DNA of 64,000 bases from Brevundimonas sp. SL130 (GTDB taxonomy: Bacteria; Pseudomonadota; Alphaproteobacteria; Caulobacterales; Caulobacteraceae), in contig NZ_CP113064.1 in NCBI RefSeq assembly GCF_026625805.1, positions 2,082,657 through 2,146,656 on the forward strand, in the 5' to 3' direction. Positions within the stretch are counted from its first letter, which is position 1; every line of letters begins with the position of its first letter. Shown here in pieces: positions 38,197 through 46,723 of the stretch. The position numbers were made by a program, and so were the translations under genes. The notes beneath the pieces were generated by a model. It was not told where the DNA came from, ran no database searches, and saw nothing but the letters and a program-made list of their open reading frames with translations.

Positions 38197-39201
38197 ATGA
38201 CCTCCCCGCTCGACGCCCTCCCCGATCCCCTGCTGACGCTCGAACCCGCCCGCCGCGTGACCCTGCGCGAAGCCTTCGGCGTGGACAGCGACATGACCGT
38301 GCCCGCCTTCGCCGAGCGCGACAGCCATGTGCCCGAGATCGACGAGTCCTATCGCTTCGATCCGCAGACCACGATCGCCATCTGCGCCGGCTTCGCCTTC
38401 GACCGCCGCGTCATGGTCCAGGGCTATCACGGCACCGGCAAGTCGACCCATATCGAACAGGTCGCCGCCCGCCTGAACTGGCCCCTGGTCCGCGTCAACC
38501 TGGACAGCCACGTCAGCCGCATCGACCTGGTCGGCAAGGACGCCATCGTCCTGAAGGACGGCAAACAGATCACCGAATTCCGCGAGGGCATCCTGCCCTG
38601 GTCGCTGCAACGCCCCGTCGCCCTGGTGTTCGACGAATATGACGCCGGCCGCCCCGACGTCATGTTCGTGATCCAGCGCGTGCTCGAGGCGCAAGGCCGC
38701 CTGACCCTGCTGGACCAGAACCGCGTCATCCGCCCGAACCCCTATTTCCGCCTGTTCGCCACCACCAACACCATCGGCCTGGGCGACACCACGGGCCTGT
38801 ACCACGGCGCGCAACAGATCAATCAGGCCCAGCTGGACCGCTGGAACATCGTCACGACGCTGAACTACCTCGACCACGACGTCGAGGCCGAGATCGTCGC
38901 CGCCAAGGTCCCCGAATGGTCCGACGCCGAGGGCCGCCGCCGCATCGCCGCCATGGTCCGCGTCGCCGACATGACCCGCAACGCCTTCATGAACGGCGAC
39001 ATCTCCACCGTCATGTCGCCCCGCACCGTCATCACCTGGGCCCAGAACGCCCTGATCTTCGGTGGCGACCTGGCGCTCAGCTTCCGCCTGACCTTCCTCA
39101 ACAAGTGCGACGAACTGGAACGCCCCACCATCGCCGAGTTCTACCAGCGGGCGTTTGGGGAAGATTTGCCGGAGGCGGCGACGCGGGTGAAGGTGGGGTA
39201 A
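38197..39201 (+). CDS. cobS: Cobaltochelatase subunit CobS
   Basis: The 334-residue AAA+ ATPase is the CobS component of aerobic cobaltochelatase, which inserts cobalt into hydrogenobyrinic acid diamide. Walker A reads [13 protein letters not shown], Walker [16 protein letters not shown], and sensor regions [21 protein letters not shown] and [14 protein letters not shown] follow. The N-terminal segment with [15 protein letters not shown] is also typical. CobT, which normally follows, is not in this window: the next gene is on the opposite strand and belongs to a toxin-antitoxin island. Confidence 0.93.
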   Translation: MTSPLDALPDPLLTLEPARRVTLREAFGVDSDMTVPAFAERDSHVPEIDESYRFDPQTTIAICAGFAFDRRVMVQGYHGTGKSTHIEQVAARLNWPLVRVNLDSHVSRIDLVGKDAIVLKDGKQITEFREGILPWSLQRPVALVFDEYDAGRPDVMFVIQRVLEAQGRLTLLDQNRVIRPNPYFRLFATTNTIGLGDTTGLYHGAQQINQAQLDRWNIVTTLNYLDHDVEAEIVAAKVPEWSDAEGRRRIAAMVRVADMTRNAFMNGDISTVMSPRTVITWAQNALIFGGDLALSFRLTFLNKCDELERPTIAEFYQRAFGEDLPEAATRVKVG

Positions 39202-39203
39202 TT

Positions 39204-39740
39204 TTACGTCCGCAACCTCAGCGGCGTGAAGCTTGATTGCGCGCATCGCACGACGACCCGCTTGTAATTTGCGAAAGCCGCGGAAACAGCGCCAACGTTT
39301 GGGGCAAAATCTTGGCGCCAGGAAAAGCCGTCAGCTTGGCCAGCCCGGTATGCTTCTTTATGAACAGAAACCAATCCATTGTATTTAGATAGCGCATCAC
39401 GCACCGCGTTTAGATCGGATACAGCTGAAGGAAAGTAAATTTCCGTCAGCATGTCGACGCGGCGATTTAAATTTCCGTCATCCTTCTTTCCGCGCTCAAT
39501 TATAAGGTCGAGATATTGGTTGTAACTAATTACACCATCGACGACAGATTTTAGCGAAACCACCTCAACGCTCCACGAGGTCTCGAGCGCTTCAACAGAA
39601 ACGTAGAGATCTTCCGCCTTCTGTCGAAGAAGGCTTCTTCTTTCGCGGTCGTTGGTTAGAAAGTGCGTGACCAACGCGGCCACGGATCCGCTTGCCAGCG
39701 CTGTCGCCGCAATCGCTCCGATCACATTAAGCACAGTCAC
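39204..39740 (-). CDS. Hypothetical membrane-anchored protein co-translated with higA
   Basis: A 178-residue protein with one N-terminal membrane segment (about 4-26, VLNVIGAIAATALASGSVAA) followed by a charged, largely helical region (NDRERRSLLRQKAEDLYVSVEALE and onward). I do not recognise a family. It starts with GTG overlapping the higA stop (GTGA), so it is the third gene of the higB-higA unit. Base composition is far less G+C-rich than the chromosome around it, pointing to transfer. It ends three bases from the convergent cobS stop. Confidence 0.7.
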   Translation of the reverse strand: MTVLNVIGAIAATALASGSVAALVTHFLTNDRERRSLLRQKAEDLYVSVEALETSWSVEVVSLKSVVDGVISYNQYLDLIIERGKKDDGNLNRRVDMLTEIYFPSAVSDLNAVRDALSKYNGLVSVHKEAYRAGQADGFSWRQDFAPNVGAVSAAFANYKRVVVRCAQSSFTPLRLRT

Positions 39741-40078
39741 GCCGCCCTCGGCCTAATCATCGCCAGCGCATCGCCCATCTTCCGACGCTGCTCCATCAGA
39801 TCGTAGTCCGCCTGCAACCCCAGGAAATACCCTGGCCGCACGCCCCAGTACCGCGCCAGACGCAGGTCCGTGTCGGCCGTCACCGCACGCTTTCCCAGCA
39901 CGATCTCATTGATCCGGCGCGGCGGCACGCCGACGGCCTTGGCCAGGGCCGTCTGACTCATGCCCAGCGGCTTGAGAAACTCTTCCAGCAGAATGTCGCC
40001 CGGCGTCGGGTTCTTCAGCCAGTCGTCCGCCAAGCCGATATCGGCGACACGCTCAGTGGTAGTCGCAGATTTCGACAT
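39737..40078 (-). CDS. higA: HigA-family antitoxin (XRE helix-turn-helix)
   Basis: The 113-residue protein has a helix-turn-helix at about 38-62 (GMSQTALAKAVGVPPRRINEIVLGKRAVTADT) and the typical RLARYWGVRPGYFLGLQADYDL continuation of the VapI/HigA group. It should neutralise HigB and repress the operon. The ATG at 40078 overlaps the higB end by 26 bases, so synthesis is coupled. An N-terminal extension of ~20 residues precedes the core. Confidence 0.9.
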   Translation of the reverse strand: MSKSATTTERVADIGLADDWLKNPTPGDILLEEFLKPLGMSQTALAKAVGVPPRRINEIVLGKRAVTADTDLRLARYWGVRPGYFLGLQADYDLMEQRRKMGDALAMIRPRAA

Positions 40079-40334
40079 CTTCGGCGCCTCCGTCTCTCCA
40101 GCGGAAACAAATCCGCCACTGTTGATTGATCCGAATCGAATACTGCCCCCTCCGGTCGCCCGACAAGGACTCCAGCCGGTTGCCGGGCGGTATACGAAGC
40201 TCGTCCAACACCACGCTTCTATTCAGCAGGCGCAGCTTTCGCAGCGCCGCCTCCTGAATATCGCCCGGCAGTCGCCGAGACCGCTGACCGTTCCAGACCT
40301 TCTCCGTCTCGCGGTCACGGAAACTGCGGATCAT
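40053..40334 (-). CDS. higB: HigB-family toxin (RelE/ParE superfamily)
   Basis: The 93-residue protein begins MIRSFRDRETEKVW and includes RSRRLPGDIQEAALRKLRLL, IPPGNRLESLSGDRRGQYSIRINQQWRICFRW and the DVEICDYH ending. This is the HigB host-inhibition killer type that cleaves mRNA on ribosomes. The start at 40334 is chosen because it matches family length; a frame extending 15 codons upstream crosses the operator palindrome. Toxin-before-antitoxin order is the standard higBA arrangement. Confidence 0.92.
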   Translation of the reverse strand: MIRSFRDRETEKVWNGQRSRRLPGDIQEAALRKLRLLNRSVVLDELRIPPGNRLESLSGDRRGQYSIRINQQWRICFRWRDGGAEDVEICDYH

Positions 40335-40341
40335 GGCGGCA

Positions 40342-40362
40342 GCATAACGCATGGCGTTATGC
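40342..40362. promoter_or_regulatory. Probable HigA operator
   Basis: A perfect 9-base inverted repeat, gcataacgc and gcgttatgc separated by atg, ends eight bases before the higB ATG. Position and symmetry fit a HigA dimer site for autorepression. Confidence 0.7.
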
Positions 40363-40439
40363 CGATCAATAAACCTCACGGTTGAAGCCTCGTTAAGCTT
40401 CCTCGGGTAAGGCCACGCTCGAAGCGGGGACTTGGCGAA

Positions 40440-42231
40440 GTGGCCGACAGTACAGATTACCTAAAAGCCTATGCCGACCGGTATAGGGACATGTTCCCGG
40501 TGCGGCTGGCCACCATCGCCGCCATCGTGGTCCTGGGCTGGTGGTTGCTCGGCTGGGGCTGGGCGGCCAATTTCGCCGTCTTCCAGTTCGGCCTCTACGC
40601 CCTGCTCTGGAACGTCGTCCAGACCGCCCGCGCCCGTCCCGGCGCGCCGGGGGCCGAGCGGCGTTTCCGACTCAGCACCGAGGCCGTCACCCTCGGCCTC
40701 GCTTCCCACAACGCCCTGTTCATCCTCGCCGTCTGGCATTCCCAGCCCCAGTATCTCGACTATCTGCGCCTATTGCTGGCCGGCAATCTGATGGTCGGTG
40801 CGCTTCAGGTGCACATCAGCCGAATCAGTTTCACCGCCGCCGTCGCCCCGCCGTCCATCGCGGCCATGATCATCGCCTCCAGCCAGCCCCAGGCGACCAT
40901 GGGGATCAAGGTCGCTGTCGGCCTGTTCGTCCTGGGCATCATCGGCGCCTCCTGGCGCCAATGGCGCGCCGATCGCCAGACGGTCGAGCTGATGGTGGCC
41001 CTGACCGAACGCACGCGCGAGCTTCAGTCCGCCCTGGGCCAGGCCGAGACCGACCACGCCGCCGCCGAACGGGCCAACAAGGCCAAGTCCCGCTTCCTGG
41101 CCATGATCAGCCACGAGGTCCGCACCCCGCTGAACGTCATCCTCGGCCTGACCGAGGTCCTGCGCGGCCGTCGCCGTCCCAAGGCCGAGGCCGTGGTCAT
41201 CGACGACATGGCCGAGGCCGGGGGCATGCTGCTGCGCCTGCTCAACGGCGCCCTGGACATCTCCAAGATCGAATCGGGCCAGGTCGATGTTCGCCTCGCC
41301 CCCGTCGATGTCGCCGCGCGGATCGAGGCCATCGCCCGCGTCTGGCGCTCCCGCGTCGACGAACTGGGTCTCAGGCTCGAGGTCGAGCTCCAGGGCCGGC
41401 GCGAGGACTTCCTGGTCCTGACCGACGAGGCCCGGGTCGAACAGATCCTGATCAACTATCTGTCCAACGCCCTGAAACTGACGCCGTCCGGGACCGTCCG
41501 CATCCTGGCCCGCGCCCTGCCCGCCGCCGATGGCCGCATCGACCTTGATCTGGAGGTTCATGACCAGGGCCCCGGCGTGCCGAAGGATCAGCGCGAGCGG
41601 ATCTTCGAACCCTTCGAACAACTGGCCCCCGGTCGCGCCGCCGGGGGGCGCCGGCCTGGGCCTGGCCCTGTGCCGCGCCTCCGCCCAGGCGCTCGGCGGC
41701 GCCCTCGGCGTCCGCGGGGCCAGGCCGCAAGACGGCGCGCAAGGCGCGGTCTTCTGGGTCCGTTTCGCGGCCGAGCCCGCGCCATGCCCGACCGTCCAGG
41801 CTGCGGACGCCGGCCTCGCCGCCCAAGCGCCGGTCGAGGCTTGCCCCACGCTCCGCGTCCTCGCCGCCGAGGACCACCCCGCCAATCGCAAGCTGCTGAC
41901 CCTCCTGTTCCAGGCCTTCGGTCTGGACCTGGTCCTGGTCGAGAACGGGCAGGAGGCGGTCCAGGCCGTCGCCGCCGAACGTTTCGACCTGGTGCTGATG
42001 GATGTCATGATGCCGGTCATGGACGGCGTCGAGGCCCTGAGCGCCATCCGCGCCGACGAAGCCGCCACGGGCCGTCCCCGCCTGCCGATCCATATGCTCA
42101 CCGCCAACGTCTTCGACGAGGACGTGGCCCGCTACATGGCCGCCGGCGCCGACGGCGTCCTGCGCAAACCCATCGAACCCCCCGCCCTCCAAGCCGTCCT
42201 TCTGGGGGCGAGCCGCTCCATCGACGCCTGA
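40440..42231 (+). pseudogene. Hybrid sensor histidine kinase, interrupted by a one-base frameshift
   Basis: The first frame (GTG 40440) encodes membrane helices to about residue 172, then a HisKA domain with phospho-acceptor His225 (AMISHEVRTPLNVILGL). Most of an ATPase domain follows, up to ERIFEPFEQLAPGRAAGG. At the run of six G (41643-41648) the proper continuation (GAGLGLALCRASAQALGG, the G2 box) moves to the +1 frame. That frame runs to a TGA at 42231 and contains a receiver domain (RVLAAEDHPANRK; phospho-acceptor Asp in LVLMDVMMPVMDG). One G fewer would restore a single protein of ~597 residues. Either a genuine mutation or a homopolymer sequencing error. The unshifted frame runs on uselessly into repeats. 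Confidence 0.85.
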
Positions 42232-42608
42232 CCGCCGCCTCACTCACCTCCCCGTCGGCGAAGGCCGACGGGGAGGACAGGCGCGAGCGTCAGCGAGCGC
42301 CAGGTGGGGGCGACTCGGTGTCAGACGCTGGGTCGGTCATCCCCACCGCCGGAGTCGCCCCCGCCTGGTCGCAAGCGCGACCTGTCCTCCCCCCGCGCCT
42401 TCGCGCGCGGAGAGGTGACGCCGCCGCCTCACTCACCTCCCCGTCGGCGAAGGCCGGCGGGGAGGACAGGCGGGAGCGTCAGCGAGCGCCAGGAGGGGGC
42501 GACTCGGTGTCAGACGCTGCCCCGGTCACCCCCACCGCCTGAGTCGCCCCCGCCTGGTCGCAAGCGCGACCGGTCCTCCCCCCGCGCCTTCGCGCGCGGA
42601 GAGGTGGG
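42232..42608. repeat. Two tandem copies of a ~189-bp repeat unit
   Basis: Units 42232-42420 and 42421-42608 are nearly identical by eye. Each begins ccgccgcctcactcacctcc and contains a strong hairpin (ctccccgtcggc/gccgacggggag in unit 1). Each then has the block ggcgactcggtgtcagacgct and its approximate complement gagtcgcccccgcctgg, and ends with ccgcgccttcgcgcgcggag. Frames through it are Pro/Arg-rich and look non-coding. Confidence 0.85.
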
Positions 42609-42715
42609 CCAGCGCGCACAATGACGCTGGTCCCTCCTCAAAGATTTCAACGCCCTAACAGAATCTCACCCCCTTCTTCTCATCACCCCTCAAACCTCCC
42701 GCATAATCCTCTCAT

Positions 42716-43080
42716 CCCCGCCGATGGGGAGGGCGTCGGATCCAGCGCCCTGACGGCGGCGGGGCTGTGGTCGAGCGATGAAGCCGGTGGGGAGGAGACC
42801 GCCGGGGTCCTTAGAGGCGGCGATGGATGCCGTCTCCTGCTCGCCGCACGCTTCGGAAAGCGGACCGCTGTCGATTTTCAATCGGCATGTCCGCCCCGGC
42901 GAAGCCGTCGCAAGGCGGCCCGCCGATCCGGCAAGGCTCGAAGGCTAGGGCCGCCAGCCGGAGCGCGTGTGGAAAACGACCGCGTGGGACGACGACTGCG
43001 CCGAAACGGTACTTAAAACTCCAAACCCCGGGTGCAGACCCGGCGTCCCACGCCCTCCCCAACTTCGCTGGTTTTCCGCG
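42716..43080. other. Gene-free region with successive perfect hairpins (possible structured RNA)
   Basis: Between the tandem repeats and the patatin gene lie five consecutive stem-loops with perfect arms: 42716-42723/42757-42764 (inner 42730-42735/42746-42751); 42793-42799/42832-42838; 42860-42865/42889-42894; 42914-42920/42949-42955; 42982-42990/43045-43053 (inner 43028-43033/43038-43043). The last is enclosed by 42971-42977/43071-43077. Several contain a second nested stem. I recognise no tRNA, tmRNA, RNase P or SRP motif. It could be the 5' leader of the patatin mRNA, a separate RNA, or a mosaic of palindromic repeats. Confidence 0.45.
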
Positions 43081-43128
43081 AAGACAGAGCCAATTCACCC
43101 GCAACGGAATCTCCCCTACAACCGCCCC

Positions 43129-44859
43129 ATGGCTCCGCTTCGTCCCGACACCCTGGCTTCTGCTCTGTCGCGCATTTTCGAAGGGCCGATGATCGATCGG
43201 GCCAGCTGGTTCGCCCTGACCGGGGGCGAGCGGCTGTTCGCGGCGGGCGACCCCTCAGACACCCTCTACCTGGTCCGGTCGGGCCGATTGGGCGTCTTCC
43301 ATGCCGAGCCGGATCAGCCGCCCCATCTGCTGGGCGTGATCCGGCCCGGCGAACCGGTCGGCGAAATGGCCATGCTGGCGGGCACGGCCCATACCGCCGA
43401 CGTCATCGCCCTGCGCGACACTGAAATCCTGGCCCTGCCGCGCGAGGCCTTCTTCGAGGCCGCCCGGACCGAGCCGGATCTGTTGGTCGAGCTGTCGCGA
43501 CTGATGATCCACCGCGCCCGCAAACGCGCCGGCGGCGCCGCCGAACCCAGCGTCTTCGGCTTCGTCTCCGCCCGCCCTCGCCCGATCCGCGCCTTCGTCG
43601 ACCGGATCGCCGTCGCGGTCCAGGCCATGGGCTTCACCTGCCGGGTCATCGACCAGTCGGCCCTGACCTCGGCCGCCGAATGGTTCAGCCGGGTCGAGGA
43701 CGATCATGACTATGTCCTCTATGTCGCCGAACACGACCAGCCGGCCTGGGCCGACCTGTGCGCCCGTCAGGTCGACCGGCTGTTCATCGTCGGCAGCGGG
43801 CTTCTGGCCCCGCCGTCCGACCTGCCGCGCCGGATGGGCTTCGGCGACGGCCGGCGCCTGACCGACCTGATCCTGCTGCGTGATCCGCGCATGAGCCGTC
43901 CGGCCAACACCCGGGTCTGGCTGGACGCGCTTCAGCCCGACCGCTGGTTCCACTGTGTCGCAGGGGTCGAGGCCGACACCGCCCGCATGGCCCGCGTCAT
44001 CACCGGCACCGCCGTGGGCCTGGTCCTGTCGGGCGGCGGCGCCCGCGCCTATTGCCACATGGGGGCGGTCAAGGCGCTGGAAGAGGCCAAGGTGCCCATC
44101 GACTTCGTCGGCGGCGCCTCCATGGGGGCGGTCGTGGCCGCCGGACCGGCCCTGGGCTGGTCGTTCGAGCGGCTGGATTACGAGATCCGCCGCGCCTTCG
44201 TCGAGTCCGACCCCCTGTCCGATCTGGCCTTCCCCATCATCGCCATGTCCCGCGCCCGCAAGGTGGCGGGCCTGCTGGAGCGGGCCTATGGCGACACGGA
44301 CTTGGCCGATCTCTGCCTGCCCTTCTTCGCCGTCTCCTCCAACCTGACCTCGGGCCGGATCGAGGTCCATCGCACCGGCCTGATGCGCCGAGCCATGCGG
44401 GCCTCCATCGCCATTCCCGGCGTCCTGCCCCCCGTGGTCATGGACGGCCAGGTGCTGGTGGACGGGGCGGTGCTGAAGAACTTCCCCACCAGCGTGATGC
44501 GCCAGCTGAACAGCGGCCCCACCATCGGCGTGGACATGTCCCAGACCCGCGGCGTCGATCCGGCGGCCCTGGAAAATCCGCCCTCCTGGTGGAAATGGGT
44601 GCTGTCGGGCGCCTGGAAGGCCGGCCCGCCCATCGTCTCCATCCTGATGCGTTCGGCCACCATCACCACCGACGCCGAGATGGAGCAGTCGCGCGCCGCC
44701 GCCGACCTCCTGATCCTGCCCCGGATCGGCGGGACCGACATCCGCGACTGGAAGGCCTATGACGAACCGGTCGCCGCCGGCTACGAGGCGACCAAGGCAG
44801 CCCTGGCGGACCTGACCGTCCCAATCACCCACCTGCGGCGCAGGCTGCGCGATCATTAG
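43129..44859 (+). CDS. Patatin-like phospholipase with N-terminal cyclic-nucleotide-binding domain
   Basis: The 576-residue protein starts at ATG 43129 (MAPLRPDTL); upstream in-frame sequence is the structured region and looks non-coding. Residues ~15-125 form a cNMP-binding fold (GERLFAAGDPSDTLYLVRSGRLGVF; IRPGEPVGEMAMLAGTAHTADV). A linker follows, then the patatin domain from ~295: oxyanion hole LVLSGGGARAY, nucleophile Ser331 in GGASMG, catalytic Asp445 in LVDGAVLKN. The layout is that of NTE-like esterases, which hydrolyse lysophospholipids. No signal peptide is seen. Confidence 0.92.
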   Translation: MAPLRPDTLASALSRIFEGPMIDRASWFALTGGERLFAAGDPSDTLYLVRSGRLGVFHAEPDQPPHLLGVIRPGEPVGEMAMLAGTAHTADVIALRDTEILALPREAFFEAARTEPDLLVELSRLMIHRARKRAGGAAEPSVFGFVSARPRPIRAFVDRIAVAVQAMGFTCRVIDQSALTSAAEWFSRVEDDHDYVLYVAEHDQPAWADLCARQVDRLFIVGSGLLAPPSDLPRRMGFGDGRRLTDLILLRDPRMSRPANTRVWLDALQPDRWFHCVAGVEADTARMARVITGTAVGLVLSGGGARAYCHMGAVKALEEAKVPIDFVGGASMGAVVAAGPALGWSFERLDYEIRRAFVESDPLSDLAFPIIAMSRARKVAGLLERAYGDTDLADLCLPFFAVSSNLTSGRIEVHRTGLMRRAMRASIAIPGVLPPVVMDGQVLVDGAVLKNFPTSVMRQLNSGPTIGVDMSQTRGVDPAALENPPSWWKWVLSGAWKAGPPIVSILMRSATITTDAEMEQSRAAADLLILPRIGGTDIRDWKAYDEPVAAGYEATKAALADLTVPITHLRRRLRDH

Positions 44860-44865
44860 AACCTT

Positions 44866-44889
44866 CCGCTCATCCCCGCGAATGAGCGG
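44866..44889. terminator. Short palindrome between convergent genes
   Basis: An 8-bp perfect stem (ccgctcat, atgagcgg) with an eight-base loop lies between the patatin and aminopeptidase P stops. It looks like a shortened copy of the 38034-38159 repeat and may help end both transcripts; there is no T run. Confidence 0.45.
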
Positions 44890-44899
44890 ACTCGAAGGC

Positions 44900-46705
44900 T
44901 TAGAGCGGGGCGCAGACCCGCTCCAGCCAGGCCCGGACCTCGCCCTCGACCAGGGGCCCGACCTTGGCCAGGGTCTCGGCGTGATAGGCATCGACATAGG
45001 CCCGCTCGGCCGGGGTCAGCCGATCAACCGCGATCAGCCGCCGATCAATGGGGGCGAAGGTCAGCTGTTCGAACCCGTGCATCGGCCGCTCGCCGCCCTC
45101 GGGAACCACGGCCGGCGTCACCACCTGAAGGGTCTCGATGCGGATGCCCCAATGGCCTTCGCGGTAATAGCCGGGCTCGTTGGACAGGATCATCCCCTCC
45201 AGCAGCGGCTGGGCCGTGCCCCATTTGGCGATCCGTTGCGGTCCCTCGTGAACCCCCAGATAGGATCCGACGCCGTGGCCGGTGCCGTGATCATAATCCA
45301 GCCCCGCCGCCCACATCGGCGCCCGGGCGATGGCGTCCAGCGCCATGCCGCTGGTCCCCGCAGGGAAGCGGATCGTCGCCATGGCGATATGGGATTTCAG
45401 CACCAGGGTGAACTTGTGACGCTGGTCCGCCGACGGCTCGCCCACCGCCATGGTGCGGGTCACGTCGGTCGTCCCATCCAGATACTGGCCGCCGCCGTCC
45501 ACCAGCAGCAAGGAGCCGTTTTCGATCCGACGGATCGTGGCGCCGACCGGCTTGTAATGCGGCAGGGCGCCGTTCGGCCCGGCCCCGGCGATGGTGTCGA
45601 AGCTGAGGTCCTTCAGCGCCCCGGTCGCCTCGCGGAACCGCTCCAGCGTCTCCACCACCTCGCGCTCGTCCGGCAGGGTCTGCTGCGCCGTCGTATCGAC
45701 CCAGTGCAGGAAGTTGGCCAGGGCCGCGCCGTCGCGGATATGGGCCCGGCGGCTGCCCTCGATCTCGACCGCATTCTTGGTCGCGCGAGGCAGGGCGCAG
45801 GGGTCCGCCGCCCGCACCACCGTCGCCCCGGCCTGCTCCAGCCGGTCGAAATACCAGGCGGACGACAGGGCCGGATCGATCATGATCTTCTTGCCCGCCA
45901 GACCGTCCAGCGCCTCGGCCAGCCGTTCGGGCGCCTCCAGCTGAACGTCGTCGCCCAGCCAGGCCGGCAGCGCATTCGTCACCTTGGCTCCGTCCAGGAA
46001 CAGCCGCGCCTTGCCGTCGGCCGTCAGCACGGCCTGACCGATCGGCAGGGGCGAACGGATCACGTCGCCGCCGCGCACATTGAACAGCCAGGCGATCGAC
46101 ATGGGGGCGGTCAGAACCACGGCCTCGGCGCCGGCGTCCGCCACGGCCTGACCGATCCGCGCCCGCTTCGCCGCATGGGGCTCGCCGGAATAGACGTCTT
46201 CGTGCGGCGTGACCGGCGCGCTGGGCTGGGCCGGACGATCCGCGCCCCAGGCCTGGTCCAGCGGATTGACCGCGACCGGCTTCAGCTCGGCCCCGGCCTT
46301 CTGCGCCGCCCGCTTCAGGGCGACCAGGGCGTCCGGGCTGTGCAGCTTCGGATCATAGCCGATCACCTGGCCGGGCTTCGCCGTCTCCAGATAGGCGGCG
46401 ACATCGTTCAGGTCGCGCCGTTCGAACAGGGCCGGATCGGTCTGGGCCTTGACCTGGACCGTATAGCGGCCGTCGGTGAACAGGCTGGCCCGATCCTGGA
46501 ACACCACCGCCGCCCCGGCCGAGCCGGTGAAGCCGGTCGCCCAGGCCAGCCGCTCGTTGGCGTCGGGCAGATACTCGTTCTGATGCTCGTCCTCGTGCGG
46601 GATCAGAAAACCGTCCAGCCCCTGCTCCGCCATCCGGGCGCGCAGCAGCGGCAGGTGCTTGGCCCCAAAGGACGGATCGGTGGTCTCATCGAAGGTCTGG
46701 CGCAT
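44900..46705 (-). CDS. pepP: Aminopeptidase P (Xaa-Pro aminopeptidase), three-domain type
   Basis: The 601-residue M24 metallopeptidase removes N-terminal residues before proline. Two creatinase-like N-terminal domains (FLIPHEDEHQNEYLPDANERLAWATGFTGSAG) precede the catalytic domain. Metal ligands are visible in LLLVDGGGQYLDGTTDVTRT (two Asp), GTGHGVGSYLGVHEGP (His), LSNEPGYYREG and MHGFEQLTF (Glu). The length matches the eukaryote-like long form. It lies 18 bp downstream of prmA on the same strand. Confidence 0.93.
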   Translation of the reverse strand: MRQTFDETTDPSFGAKHLPLLRARMAEQGLDGFLIPHEDEHQNEYLPDANERLAWATGFTGSAGAAVVFQDRASLFTDGRYTVQVKAQTDPALFERRDLNDVAAYLETAKPGQVIGYDPKLHSPDALVALKRAAQKAGAELKPVAVNPLDQAWGADRPAQPSAPVTPHEDVYSGEPHAAKRARIGQAVADAGAEAVVLTAPMSIAWLFNVRGGDVIRSPLPIGQAVLTADGKARLFLDGAKVTNALPAWLGDDVQLEAPERLAEALDGLAGKKIMIDPALSSAWYFDRLEQAGATVVRAADPCALPRATKNAVEIEGSRRAHIRDGAALANFLHWVDTTAQQTLPDEREVVETLERFREATGALKDLSFDTIAGAGPNGALPHYKPVGATIRRIENGSLLLVDGGGQYLDGTTDVTRTMAVGEPSADQRHKFTLVLKSHIAMATIRFPAGTSGMALDAIARAPMWAAGLDYDHGTGHGVGSYLGVHEGPQRIAKWGTAQPLLEGMILSNEPGYYREGHWGIRIETLQVVTPAVVPEGGERPMHGFEQLTFAPIDRRLIAVDRLTPAERAYVDAYHAETLAKVGPLVEGEVRAWLERVCAPL

Positions 46706-46723
46706 CGTCTCGTCTCTCGGTCC

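Noticed and set aside
42982..43053. Possible tRNA
   Set aside because: There is a 9-bp outer stem and an adjoining 6-bp hairpin, but no TTC-type T loop, no credible D arm or anticodon arm, and no CCA context.
42607..43128. Short open frames in the gap before the patatin gene, including an in-frame extension of that gene to 42967
   Set aside because: They cross strong hairpins, are Arg/Pro-rich, and have no motif; the patatin similarity begins after the ATG at 43129.
43255..44997. 580-codon reverse open frame over the patatin gene
   Set aside because: Shadow frame rich in Gly/Arg/His; the forward gene has intact cNMP-binding and patatin motifs.
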